Part shown: one piece after another, positions 29,223 through 37,500 of the stretch
How positions within the stretch are numbered: position 1 is the first letter of the stretch
Layout of the letters: every line of letters starts with the position of its first letter
Source: Lysobacter antibioticus HS124
Lineage (GTDB): Bacteria; Pseudomonadota; Gammaproteobacteria; Xanthomonadales; Xanthomonadaceae
Assembly (NCBI RefSeq): GCF_000336385.2
Contig: NZ_HG424514.1
Span: forward strand, 1-37,947
DNA: 37,947 nt
Reading direction: 5' to 3'
The notes under the pieces: generated by a model
Database searches by the model: none
Seen by the model: only the letters and a program-made list of their open reading frames with translations
Told to the model about the DNA's origin: nothing
Translations under genes and position numbers: made by a program

Positions 29223-30038
29223 ATGACCCTCCAAGGCAAAACCCTCTTCATTACCGGCGCCTCGCGCGGCATCGGCCGCGAGATCGCGCTGCGCGCGGCG
29301 CGCGACGGCGCCAACGTGGCCATTGCGGCCAAGTCGGCGGTCGCCAATCCCAAGCTGCCCGGCACCATCCACAGCGTCGCCGCCGAAGTCGAGGCGGCCG
29401 GCGGGCGCGCGCTGGCGCTCAAATGCGATATCCGCGAGGAAGACGAGGTCCAGGCCGCGGTCGCGGCGACCGCAGACGCGTTCGGCGGCATCGACATCCT
29501 GGTCAACAACGCCAGCGCGATCTGGCTGCGCGGTACCCTGGACACGCCGATGAAGCGTTTCGACCTGATGCAGCAGGTCAACGCGCGCGGCAGTTTCCTG
29601 TGCGCCCAGGCCTGCCTGCCGTATCTGCGCCAGGCCGCGAACCCGCACATCCTGACCCTGGCGCCGCCGCCGAGCCTGGACGTCAAGTGGTGGGCGCCGC
29701 ATACCGGCTACACCCTGGCCAAGATGGGCATGAGCTTCGTGACCCTGGGCCTGGCCGGCGAATTCGGCCCGAGCGGCATCGCGGTCAACGCGCTCTGGCC
29801 GAAGACCATCATCGCCACCGATGCCCTGAACCTCATCCCCGGCGTTCCGGTGGACCGTTGCCGCAAGCCGGAGATCGTCGCCGATGCGGTGCGCGAGGTG
29901 TTGATCCGGCCGGCGCAGGGGTTCTACGGCCGCTTCCTGATCGACGAAGAAGTGCTGAGCGAGGCCGGCGTGGCCGACTTCGGCCGCTACGCGGTCGATC
30001 CGGACAAGCCGTTGTTGCCGGACCTGTTCCTCGGCTGA
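29223..30038 (+). CDS. Short-chain dehydrogenase/reductase, HSDL2-like
   Basis: The 271-residue protein has the SDR cofactor motif TGASRGIG (11-18), NNASA (95-99) and the active-site pair Tyr163-x3-Lys167 (YTLAK). It is closest to the HSDL2-like branch by the segment AVNALWPKTIIATDAL. The serine expected 16 residues before Tyr163 is Ala147 (TLAPPPS); Ser151 is near but displaced. The lack of Ser suggests altered or no classical dehydrogenase activity. The ATG at 29223 is chosen by the family start; the open frame upstream runs through the repeat array. No Shine-Dalgarno is visible. Substrate unknown. Confidence 0.88.
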   Translation: MTLQGKTLFITGASRGIGREIALRAARDGANVAIAAKSAVANPKLPGTIHSVAAEVEAAGGRALALKCDIREEDEVQAAVAATADAFGGIDILVNNASAIWLRGTLDTPMKRFDLMQQVNARGSFLCAQACLPYLRQAANPHILTLAPPPSLDVKWWAPHTGYTLAKMGMSFVTLGLAGEFGPSGIAVNALWPKTIIATDALNLIPGVPVDRCRKPEIVADAVREVLIRPAQGFYGRFLIDEEVLSEAGVADFGRYAVDPDKPLLPDLFLG

Positions 30039-30052
30039 GGCGCCAGCGCAGG

Positions 30053-30080
30053 AAAAAGCCCCGCGAACGCGGGGCTTCTT
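30053..30080. terminator. Bidirectional terminator after the SDR gene
   Basis: AGCCCCGC (30057-30064) pairs with GCGGGGCT (30069-30076) around GAAC, with an A-tract before and TTCTTCTT after, between convergent genes. Confidence 0.9.
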
Positions 30081-30120
30081 CTTGCGGCATGCGACCGGAC
30101 GACGCGCAGTGCGGCTCGGC

Positions 30121-31395
30121 TCAGGGAGCGGATTCGGGCAGCGCCGCCAGGTTCACGCGCGGCTTGAACCACGAGGCGCTGCGGGCGAACACGCTGCCCG
30201 GCGCCGCCGCGCTGCTGAAAAAGCCGGTATTGCGCAGATAGAAGGCCGGCGCGACGGCGCCGCCGGTGATGTCCAGGCGCTGGCGGTTCTGCGCCGTCGC
30301 ATCCACGGTGAAGCGCGCCGACTTCACTTCCGTCCACAGACCGTCGGTGGACACCGCCCACTGATTGCCGTACAGGGCCAGGCGGTCGAGGTAGCCGTAG
30401 TCCGGATTGAACGACTCGATGAAGGAGTACACCCCCTTCTGGTAGGTGGAGACGCCTTCGTACTTCCAGCTGGCGATGAATTTCCACCGGCAATCGCCGC
30501 GGCCGAGCACGCAGGGCGTGCCGAACCAGGCCGAGAACAGGGTGTTGCCCTGGCCGTCCGGACGTGCGCGGGTGATGAAGCGATAGGTGTGGCCGGGCTT
30601 CCAGTCGTAACGCAGGAAACTCTGCCCGCCGGTGCCTTCGCCGCCGAAGTCCTGCGCGATCACGTCGGGGCCTTTCTTCAGCAAGGTGGTCTTGCCGGCG
30701 GGCGAGTCCCACACCGAGAACAGCACGCGGCGTTCGCTGGCCGAATTCACCTGGATCCCGAAATAGCCCTGCGAGAAGCCGTTGGCCATGAAGTAGGAGC
30801 CGATCGGGTCGTGGCCCTTCGGCACCGTGACCTCGTTGTAGAAGTATTCGGTGTTCTCCGGCACGGCGAAGCCCAGATGGCCCGACGGACCGCGCCGCGA
30901 CCAGTAGAAGTTGGCCGGATCGTCGGCGAACACCAGGCCGGCGGACGCGGCGCTGCCGCTTACTTCCAGCCCGGAGATATCGCCGTAGTAGCCGCCGTCG
31001 GTGCTGACGCCGCGCAGGTCGACCTTGACGTAGCCGGGGCGGGCGATGGCGAAACTGCCGACATGGAAGGACGACGTCGCGGTGCCCGACAACGCCGCGA
31101 GCCGGCGTTGGCCGCCGATCGAGACTTCGACCGTGCTGCGGGTCGCGCCGTGCAGCGCCCCTACCAGCGAGAGCTCGACCTTGCCGACGCGATGGGTGAA
31201 GAAATAGACGCTGGCCACCGCCTTGTCCGAGCTCCAGTTGTGCAACCCGGTGTCGTCGACGAGTTCCTCGCCCGCGGGCGCGGGTCGGGTGATGAAGGCG
31301 TTTCCGCCCAGCGGTACGAGGGTCTTGGTTTGCGCGAACGATGGGGCGGACAACAGGCTCAGGGACAGCAACAGCCAGACGGCGGCTTTTCGCAT
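30121..31395 (-). CDS. Secreted DUF5077/DUF3472 protein
   Basis: The 424-residue exported protein has a signal peptide (WLLLSLSLLSAPSFA, then QTK). Residues 25-150 fit DUF5077 (GGNAFITRP, VELSLVGALHG, VKVDLRGVSTDGGYYGDISGLEV) and residues 165-350 fit DUF3472 (YNEVTVPKGHDPIGSYFMA, GYFGIQVNSASERRVLFSVWDSP, YDWKPGHTYRF). Both are beta-rich extracellular domains common in soil bacteria and often beside polysaccharide-related genes; the activity is not defined. A GGAGAA ribosome binding site precedes the ATG. It ends at a shared terminator and seems to be a single-gene unit. Confidence 0.85.
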   Translation of the reverse strand: MRKAAVWLLLSLSLLSAPSFAQTKTLVPLGGNAFITRPAPAGEELVDDTGLHNWSSDKAVASVYFFTHRVGKVELSLVGALHGATRSTVEVSIGGQRRLAALSGTATSSFHVGSFAIARPGYVKVDLRGVSTDGGYYGDISGLEVSGSAASAGLVFADDPANFYWSRRGPSGHLGFAVPENTEYFYNEVTVPKGHDPIGSYFMANGFSQGYFGIQVNSASERRVLFSVWDSPAGKTTLLKKGPDVIAQDFGGEGTGGQSFLRYDWKPGHTYRFITRARPDGQGNTLFSAWFGTPCVLGRGDCRWKFIASWKYEGVSTYQKGVYSFIESFNPDYGYLDRLALYGNQWAVSTDGLWTEVKSARFTVDATAQNRQRLDITGGAVAPAFYLRNTGFFSSAAAPGSVFARSASWFKPRVNLAALPESAP

Positions 31396-31792
31396 GGTCG
31401 TTCTCCGTGGGCGGACAGTGGATGACGCGGGGCGGCGGAGCGCGGCGGCGATTACGTCACTGCTTTTCCGAACGCGTCAATGGACGCAACGCCGTGTAAA
31501 TCCGCCAGTACGCAGCGACGGGGCGTTGCGCCGAAAACCGGCGTCCGTGAAAGTCGTCGGTGGCTTGCGCAATGGGAGAAACGGACGAAATTGCGCCGAT
31601 GCGCGCCTCGTCCGTGGCGGAGGCCGATCGGGTTTTGCGCCGGCGTCCGGACCTGCGCGCAGGCCCGTCGGCTCGCGGGGTCGCGAGAAACGTGACGCAG
31701 ATTCGCAACGATGCGCGCGGGGGCGTTGCCGGTCATGGCGACGCCATGCCGCCGCAGGGCCGGCGCAGAGGCCGACCGCCGCCGCCCCCGAT
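31396..31792. other. Intergenic region with no recognised gene
   Basis: About 400 bp between two minus-strand genes. It should hold the promoter of the DUF3472 gene. Frames on both strands are Arg/Ala-rich and show no recognised domain; I see no strong hairpin with a T-tract. Confidence 0.55.
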
Positions 31793-33385
31793 TCAGCGCT
31801 GCGGTTGTTGCAAGGCCTGCGCGAACGCGTACAGCAAGTCGACGTAGAACTTCTCCGTTTCCACCAGTCCCGCCACCTTCGAGCCCGGCGCGGGGTCGAT
31901 CACCGTGTATTCGTTCGGGGCGTGCGCGCCGGCGCCGTGGCCCAATCCGCCGGCGAGCATCGGCAGCCCCAATGTCTGGGTGAACACGTAATACGGTGCG
32001 CTGCCGCCGATGCGCGGCGCCACCGGCGGGGTCTGCCCGTACTTGCGGTAGACGCTCAACACGGCGCGGCTCAGCGGCGCCTCGATCGACGTCTGCGCCG
32101 GCGGATAGCCCGACAGCCGGCGTACCTCGATGTCGTTGAAGCCGTTCGCGTCCAGGTGCTTGCGGATCAGCGCCAGCGCCTGCTCGGGCGTCTGGTCCGG
32201 TACCAGTCGCGAATCGACCTTGGCCAGCGCGCGGTGCGGCAGGATGGTCTTGACCCCTTCGCCGGTGTAGCCGGCGACCAGGCCGTCGATGTTGAGCGTG
32301 GTATCGAACACTTCGGCCGCCGCGGCATCGCGCAGGCGGCGGCCGTTCTTCCAGCGCGCCGCGCCGACGGCGGCCAGCTGCTTGGCCTCGTCGGCCTTGC
32401 GTCCGAGCACCAGGCCATTGAATAAGCGTTGCTCTTCCGCGCTGGGTTTGCGGATCGCATCGCGATAGCCGGGCACGGCGATCTCGCCGTCGGGCGTGGT
32501 CAGCGTCGCCAGCGCCTGCACCAGCCGCCAGCTCGGCGAATCGAGCTTGGCCGCGAGCGATCCGTGCACCTCGCTGCGCTGCGGGCCGCCGCTGACCGGG
32601 TTGCCCTTGGCCTCCAGCTCCATGTACAGAATGCCTTTCACGCCGAGGAACATCGACGCCTGGCCGTCGCGGTCCTGGGTGCTCATCGGGAAGAACACGC
32701 CGTCGGCGCGGCGCAGCCGCTGCTCGTAGCGGGCGACGATCTGCGGGTAGTGCGGCGAGCCGAGTTCCTCCTCGCCTTCGGCCAGTACGATCAGGTTCAG
32801 CGGCGGCTTGCCGCGCGCGCGCACGATCGCGTCCAAGGCGTTGAGGAAAGCGCGCTGCGGGCCTTTCTGGTTGGTCGCGCCGCGCGCCATCAGCACCCGG
32901 CCGAGGCCGGGTTCGTCGACCAGTTCGCCGGCGAAGGCGTCGACTTTCCAGCCGCTCGGTTCGACCGGCTGCACGTCGTACATCATGTAGACGATCAGGG
33001 TGTGTTCGGCGCCGGCGTCGTAATAGCCGTACACGCCGGGATGGCCCGCGGTCGGCACCACAGCGGTATCGCGGAAGCCCAGCGCCTGCAGATCGCTGCG
33101 CAGCAGTTCGGCCATCTCGCCGATGCCGCGGTTCTGCGCGCTGACCGAGGGCTGGCGCAGCCAGCGCTGCAAATGCGCAAGATCCTGTTCGCGGCGTTGT
33201 TCGAGCCGGGCGTAGACGTCCGGATAGGCGCCGGCGAACGGCGCCACCGAGGCCGAATCGAATGCCTGATCGGTGTCCATGGACAGCGGCGCCGGCGGTG
33301 CGGCGAAGGCGGGACCGAGCACCAGGGCCAAGGCGGCGGGCAGCAAGCGGAGCGACGGGGCGGCGGGGCGACGGCGGATGCGCAT
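31793..33385 (-). CDS. M20-family metallo-hydrolase, exported, with altered metal ligands
   Basis: The 530-residue protein has a signal peptide (RLLPAALALVLGPAFAA) and the M20/M25/M40 fold with a dimerisation insert. Motifs are YMMYDVQP (133-140), RGATNQKG (168-175), LAEGEEELG (201-209) and GHGAGAHAPNE close to the C-terminus. In typical members the first motif is GHYDVQP and the second DDKG; here His is Met135 and Asp is Asn172, so two of the zinc ligands are missing while the Glu pair and final His remain. It may use one metal or be a non-catalytic subfamily. GAGGGAG precedes the ATG; the much longer upstream frame is a shadow of the aminotransferase gene. Confidence 0.85.
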   Translation of the reverse strand: MRIRRRPAAPSLRLLPAALALVLGPAFAAPPAPLSMDTDQAFDSASVAPFAGAYPDVYARLEQRREQDLAHLQRWLRQPSVSAQNRGIGEMAELLRSDLQALGFRDTAVVPTAGHPGVYGYYDAGAEHTLIVYMMYDVQPVEPSGWKVDAFAGELVDEPGLGRVLMARGATNQKGPQRAFLNALDAIVRARGKPPLNLIVLAEGEEELGSPHYPQIVARYEQRLRRADGVFFPMSTQDRDGQASMFLGVKGILYMELEAKGNPVSGGPQRSEVHGSLAAKLDSPSWRLVQALATLTTPDGEIAVPGYRDAIRKPSAEEQRLFNGLVLGRKADEAKQLAAVGAARWKNGRRLRDAAAAEVFDTTLNIDGLVAGYTGEGVKTILPHRALAKVDSRLVPDQTPEQALALIRKHLDANGFNDIEVRRLSGYPPAQTSIEAPLSRAVLSVYRKYGQTPPVAPRIGGSAPYYVFTQTLGLPMLAGGLGHGAGAHAPNEYTVIDPAPGSKVAGLVETEKFYVDLLYAFAQALQQPQR

Positions 33386-33544
33386 CGGAACTCCCTCGAT
33401 GACGGCAGCGCGGGCCGGCGGGCGGTTGCGGCCGGCGGACGCGGCAGCGGCGATTCTGCCGCAGCCGGGCCGGCGCCGCTGCGCGGCCCGGCACGATGCG
33501 CGACAATGGCCGCTTCCTCCCCGCACCGCGAACCGCCGCCGTCC

Positions 33545-34765
33545 ATGGACACCGCCTCGCTCTACGCCCTCTCCGAGCGCTACTACCTGCCTGTCTACCG
33601 CCCGCGTCGGATCGTTCTCGATCGTGGCCAGGGTTCGCGCATCTGGGACCTGGACGGTCGCGAATACGTGGATTTCGGCGCCGGCATCGCGGTCAACGCG
33701 CTCGGCCACGCCCATCCGGCGCTGATTCAGGCCCTGACCGAACAGGCCGGCAAGCTCTGGCACACCAGCAATGTCTTCGTCAGCCAGCCGCCGCTGCAGC
33801 TGGCCGAGCAACTGGTGTCGGCTTCCGGTTTCGCCGAGCGCGTGTTCCTGTGCAACTCCGGCGCCGAAGCCAACGAAGCGGCGATCAAGCTCGCGCGCAA
33901 GTGGGCGACCGGACAGGGCCGCGAACCCGAGCGGCGGGTGATCCTGAGCTTCCGCGGCAGTTTCCACGGCCGCACCCTGGCCGCGGTCACCGCCACCGCG
34001 CAGCCCAAGTACCACGAAGGTTTCGAACCGCTGCCGCCGGGCTTCCGCTACAGCGATTTCAACGACCTGGCCGCGGCCGAAGCGGCCATGGCCGACGGTG
34101 CGGTGTGCGCGGTGCTGGTCGAGCCGGTGCAAGGCGAGGGCGGCGTGACCGCCGCCGACGAGGCGTTCCTGCAGGGCCTGCGTGCGCTGTGCGACCGCCA
34201 TCGAGCGTTGCTGATCCTGGACGAGATCCAGTGCGGCATGGGCCGCACCGGCCAGTTGTTCGCCTGCCATGCCTACGGCGTGACCCCGGACGTGGTCACA
34301 CTGGCCAAGGCCCTGGGCAGCGGCTTCCCGATCGGCGCCATGCTGGTCGGCGCCCAGGCGGCGCAGGCGATGCAGTTCGGCGCCCACGGCACCACCTTCG
34401 GCGGCAACCCGCTCGCCGCCGCCGTCGCTGGCGCGGCGCTGCGCGAGTTGCGTTCGCCGGCGCTGATGGCCAACGTCGAGCGTCAGGCCGCGGCGATCCG
34501 CGCCGGTCTGCTCGCCCTCGACGCCGAGCTGGCGTTGTTCGCCGAGGTCCGCGGCCGCGGCCTGATGATCGGCGCGCAGCTGCGCGAGGCGCATGCCGGA
34601 AAGGCGGGGGAGATCCTCGACCTGTGCGTCGGGCAAGGCCTGTTGCTGCTGCAGGCCGGCCCGGACGTGCTGCGCTTCGTGCCGGCCCTCAATATCGGCG
34701 ACGCCGATGTCGCCGAAGGCCTGTCGCGCCTGCGCGCGGCGCTGCTGAAGTTCCTCGGCCGCTGA
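33545..34765 (+). CDS. argD: Acetylornithine/succinylornithine-type aminotransferase, class III
   Basis: The 406-residue PLP enzyme has class-III landmarks: SGAEANEAAIKLARKW, SFRGSFHGRTLA, VEPVQGEGGV, LILDEIQCGMGRTG and the PLP lysine in TLAKALGSGFPIG, with GTTFGGNPLAAA. This is the ArgD/AstC group, which acts on N-acetylornithine in arginine synthesis or succinylornithine in its breakdown; which one is used cannot be settled here. The ATG at 33545 is preferred; an in-frame ATG at 33506 would add 13 residues. It is divergent from the M20-type gene, with about 160 bp between. M20 enzymes include ArgE, but the partner here is exported and has altered ligands, so no pathway link is claimed. Confidence 0.9.
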   Translation: MDTASLYALSERYYLPVYRPRRIVLDRGQGSRIWDLDGREYVDFGAGIAVNALGHAHPALIQALTEQAGKLWHTSNVFVSQPPLQLAEQLVSASGFAERVFLCNSGAEANEAAIKLARKWATGQGREPERRVILSFRGSFHGRTLAAVTATAQPKYHEGFEPLPPGFRYSDFNDLAAAEAAMADGAVCAVLVEPVQGEGGVTAADEAFLQGLRALCDRHRALLILDEIQCGMGRTGQLFACHAYGVTPDVVTLAKALGSGFPIGAMLVGAQAAQAMQFGAHGTTFGGNPLAAAVAGAALRELRSPALMANVERQAAAIRAGLLALDAELALFAEVRGRGLMIGAQLREAHAGKAGEILDLCVGQGLLLLQAGPDVLRFVPALNIGDADVAEGLSRLRAALLKFLGR

Positions 34766-34770
34766 GGCCC

Positions 34771-35102
34771 CTGGACGCAGCGACGAAGCGCTGCGTCTTC
34801 TGCGGCCTGCTCGCCGGCCGTGCGCCGGCGAGCTTTGCCCATCGCGGACGAACACGTCGCCGCTTTCGTCGGTCCGCGCCGGACGGACGAAGGCCAGGCG
34901 CCGATCGCGCCGCGCCGGCACGTCGAATCGCCGTTCGACCTCGACCCCGTCGCTGGTCGGAGGATGGCGCTGACGGTGGCGCGTGCGCTCGCCGCCGTCC
35001 CGGCCCAGCCTGCGGCTATGCGACGGCCGCGCCGGCGAACAGCAAGTCCCGTACATGTCTCTGCAGCCGGGCCGGATCGGCGTCCGCTCATTGCGTATCT
35101 AG
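34771..35102 (+). pseudogene. Decayed HIT-family gene, frameshifted
   Basis: Three reading frames together spell a HIT-domain protein. Frame one (34771 to about 34832) gives TKRCVFCGLLAGRAPAS, the zinc CxxC opening. Frame two (about 34841 to 35010) gives DEHVAAFVGPR, APIAPRRHV and FDLDPVAGRRMAL. Frame three (35019-35102) gives GEQQVPYMSLQPGR then a stop. The active-site triad His-x-His-x-His-x-x, expected at the PYMSLQPGR position, has become Tyr, Ser and Gln. The first codon is CTG where ATG is expected. Two frameshifts and loss of the triad indicate a dead gene. Hairpins at 34774-34797 and 34809-34833 lie inside it. Confidence 0.7.
34774..34801 (+). terminator. Hairpin just after argD
   Basis: GACGCAGCG (34774-34782) pairs with CGCTGCGTC (34789-34797), followed by TTCT. 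It overlaps the first codons of the HIT remnant, so it may be chance, but it is placed to end argD transcription. Confidence 0.4.
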
Positions 35103-35244
35103 CTCGGCCGCGTTCCGATGCCGAGTCCGCGCGACTGCCGCGTCGAATGAGGGGACGCGCGTTTCGCCGCTCGGCGCTGACCGGCAGCCCGGTCTGACGC
35201 GGAAGCTCTGGAAAATACGGGTCTTTACCCGTGCGGTCGATTCA

Positions 35245-35263
35245 AACGATAATAATTCTCGTT
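35245..35263. promoter_or_regulatory. Fur-box-like site before the siderophore receptor
   Basis: AACGATAATAATTCTCGTT is a near-perfect inverted repeat (AACGATAAT against AACGAGAAT on the other strand) resembling the 19-bp Fur consensus, 28 bp upstream of the ATG. Iron repression is inferred. Confidence 0.65.
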
Positions 35264-35291
35264 TGCTACAACCCTTCGGAGCCGCCCCCTC

Positions 35292-37412
35292 ATGTCCCGC
35301 CGCCGTCCGCGCCTGGCGCCCCTGGCCTTGGCCATCGCTGTCCCCCTGAGCCTGTCGGCGTTCGCCGCGAGCGCCGACTCTGCGCCGGCCGAAGCCGATC
35401 GCGACCGGGCCACCACGCTCGACCATGTCGTGGTGCAAGGGGCGGGCGATGGCTACAAGGCCGGCAGCGCCGTCACCGCGACCAAGACCGACACGCCGAT
35501 CGACGAAACCCCGCAAGCGATCACCGTGGTCACCCGCGAGCGCATGACCGACCAAGGCGCGCTCAACGTCCAGGACGCGCTCAACTACGCGGCCGGCGTG
35601 CGCTCCGACGCCTACGGCCTGGATTCGCGCGGCGACTGGACCTTGATCCGCGGCAGCTCGCCGCAGGAATACCTCGACGGTCTGCGCAGCTCGTTCAACT
35701 ACTACACCAGCTCGGCGCGCACCGATCCCTACCTGCTCGAGCGCATCGAAGTGCTGCGCGGCCCTTCGTCGATGCTGTTCGGGCAAGGCAGCACCGCCGG
35801 CGTCATCAACCTGGTCAGCAAGCGCCCGCAGGCTCAGGCGCAGCGCGAGATCGGCGTGCAAGTCGGCAGCTTCGATCGCCGTCAGCTCAATGCCGACTTC
35901 ACCGGGCCGCTGACCGAGGACGGCACTTGGCTGTACCGCATCGTCGGCGTCTACCGCGACAGCGAAACCCAGGTCGATCACGTCGACGACGACCGTCGCC
36001 TGATCGCGCCCTCGTTGACCTGGAGGCCCAGCGAAGACACCTCGTTGACCCTGCAGCTGCGCTGGCAGCAGGACCGCACCGGCTCGACCTCGCAGTTCTT
36101 CGGTTGGAGCGGATTGCTGGCGTCGAACCCGAACGGGCGCGTGCCGTCGCACCGTTTTATCGGCAATCCGGGCGACCACTACGACACCGACCGCACCACC
36201 GCAGGCTGGCTGTTCGAACACCGCCTCAACGAAAACTGGACCCTGCGCCAGGCCTTCCGCGCCGCCCGCAACAAGGTCGATTACGCCAGCGCCTACGGCG
36301 ATCCGTTCAGCGGTCCGTCGAATCCCTTCGTGGATGCGCAGCAGCGGGTCATCCGGCGCGAAGGCTGGTTCGCCGATACCCGGGTGCGGATGCAGAACAT
36401 CGACCAGCATGTCGAAGGCCGATTCGACACCGGCGCGGTCGCGCACCAGGTGCTGGCGGGCGTGGACGCGGTGCGCTTCAAGCAGGACGAGCGGCAGCTG
36501 TTCGAGAGCGCGCAAGACCGCGGCGGCACCATGCCGGCGATCGACATCTACGCCCCGGTGTACTTGCCGCACACGCCGCCGGCGTTCGGCCCGGCGGTCA
36601 AGACCCGCCAGCGCCAGGTCGGCCTGTACCTGCAGGATCAGATGCGCATCGGCGAGCATTGGATCGTTGTCGCCGGGCTGCGCCACGATCGCGCCAAGAG
36701 CGGGTTGGCCGGCGCCGGAGACGAGAAGTCCAGCGCCACCACCAAGCGCCTAGGCGTGATGTTCCACGACTGGGCCGGCTGGTCGCCCTACCTGAGCTAC
36801 AGCGAGTCGTTCACCCCGGTGGCCGGCACCCATGCGCTGACCGGCGCGCGCTACAAGCCGCAACGGGGCGAGCAGATCGAAGCCGGACTCAAGTTCGAGC
36901 CCGCCGGCCGCGATCTGAGCTTCACGGCCGCGACCTACGAGCTGCGCGAAGAGAATCGTCTGGTCCCCGATCCGGCCAACCCCAACGTCAACGTGCAGGC
37001 GGGCAAGACCACGGTCGGCGGTTTCGAGCTGGAGCTGACCGGCCGGTTGACCTCTCGCTTCGACCTCACCGCGCACTACAACTATCTCGACAACGACAAG
37101 CAGCTCGAGGCCACTCCGCGCCATCAGGCCGCAGTCTGGGGCAAGCAGCGTTTCAGCATCGGCGGCCGCGACGGCTTCGCCGCCGGCCTGGGCCTGCGCT
37201 ACATGAGCGCGTTCGACAGCCCGCCCGCGCCGACCACGCCGTCGGTGACCCTGGCCGATGCGATGGTGTCGCTCGACGCCGGCGCATGGCGCTGGGCGCT
37301 CAACGTCAACAACCTGACCGACAAGCGCTACTTCAGCATCTGCATGGGCCGCGGCGATTGCTGGTTCGGCGCCCGCCGCAACATCGGCTTGAGCGCGACC
37401 TACCGGTTCTGA
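35292..37412 (+). CDS. TonB-dependent siderophore receptor
   Basis: The 706-residue outer-membrane protein has a signal peptide (LALAIAVPLSLSAFAASA), a TonB-box-like TLDHVVVQG, a plug domain (TPQAITVVTRERM, LERIEVLRGPSSMLFGQGSTAGVINLVSKRP) and a barrel ending in aromatic YRF. Features such as the GERIEVLRGP-type loop and the C-terminal CMGRGDCWFGARR pair of cysteines are typical of the FhuE/FpvA-like siderophore group. It imports ferric siderophore; which one cannot be told. A Fur-like site upstream fits iron control. GGAG is 11 bases from the ATG, a long spacing. A strong terminator follows. Confidence 0.93.
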   Translation: MSRRRPRLAPLALAIAVPLSLSAFAASADSAPAEADRDRATTLDHVVVQGAGDGYKAGSAVTATKTDTPIDETPQAITVVTRERMTDQGALNVQDALNYAAGVRSDAYGLDSRGDWTLIRGSSPQEYLDGLRSSFNYYTSSARTDPYLLERIEVLRGPSSMLFGQGSTAGVINLVSKRPQAQAQREIGVQVGSFDRRQLNADFTGPLTEDGTWLYRIVGVYRDSETQVDHVDDDRRLIAPSLTWRPSEDTSLTLQLRWQQDRTGSTSQFFGWSGLLASNPNGRVPSHRFIGNPGDHYDTDRTTAGWLFEHRLNENWTLRQAFRAARNKVDYASAYGDPFSGPSNPFVDAQQRVIRREGWFADTRVRMQNIDQHVEGRFDTGAVAHQVLAGVDAVRFKQDERQLFESAQDRGGTMPAIDIYAPVYLPHTPPAFGPAVKTRQRQVGLYLQDQMRIGEHWIVVAGLRHDRAKSGLAGAGDEKSSATTKRLGVMFHDWAGWSPYLSYSESFTPVAGTHALTGARYKPQRGEQIEAGLKFEPAGRDLSFTAATYELREENRLVPDPANPNVNVQAGKTTVGGFELELTGRLTSRFDLTAHYNYLDNDKQLEATPRHQAAVWGKQRFSIGGRDGFAAGLGLRYMSAFDSPPAPTTPSVTLADAMVSLDAGAWRWALNVNNLTDKRYFSICMGRGDCWFGARRNIGLSATYRF

Positions 37413-37447
37413 GCCGGCGACGGGCGATCGCGGCATGAGCCGACAAA

Positions 37448-37476
37448 AAAAGGGGCCGACGCGGTCGGCCCCTTTT
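37448..37476. terminator. Bidirectional terminator after the siderophore receptor
   Basis: AAAAGGGGCCGAC (37448-37460) pairs with GTCGGCCCCTTTT (37464-37476) around GCG, between convergent genes. Confidence 0.93.
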
Positions 37477-37500
37477 CGTTTCGTCGGCGCGCGGCGGGGG

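Noticed and set aside
31793-35056. A 1087-residue minus-strand frame joining the M20 hydrolase to upstream sequence
   Set aside because: The N-terminal half is antisense to argD; a signal peptide and a ribosome binding site mark the true start at 33385.
34820-35197. A 125-residue plus-strand open frame
   Set aside because: It is the middle fragment of the broken HIT gene followed by unrelated sequence, not an intact gene.
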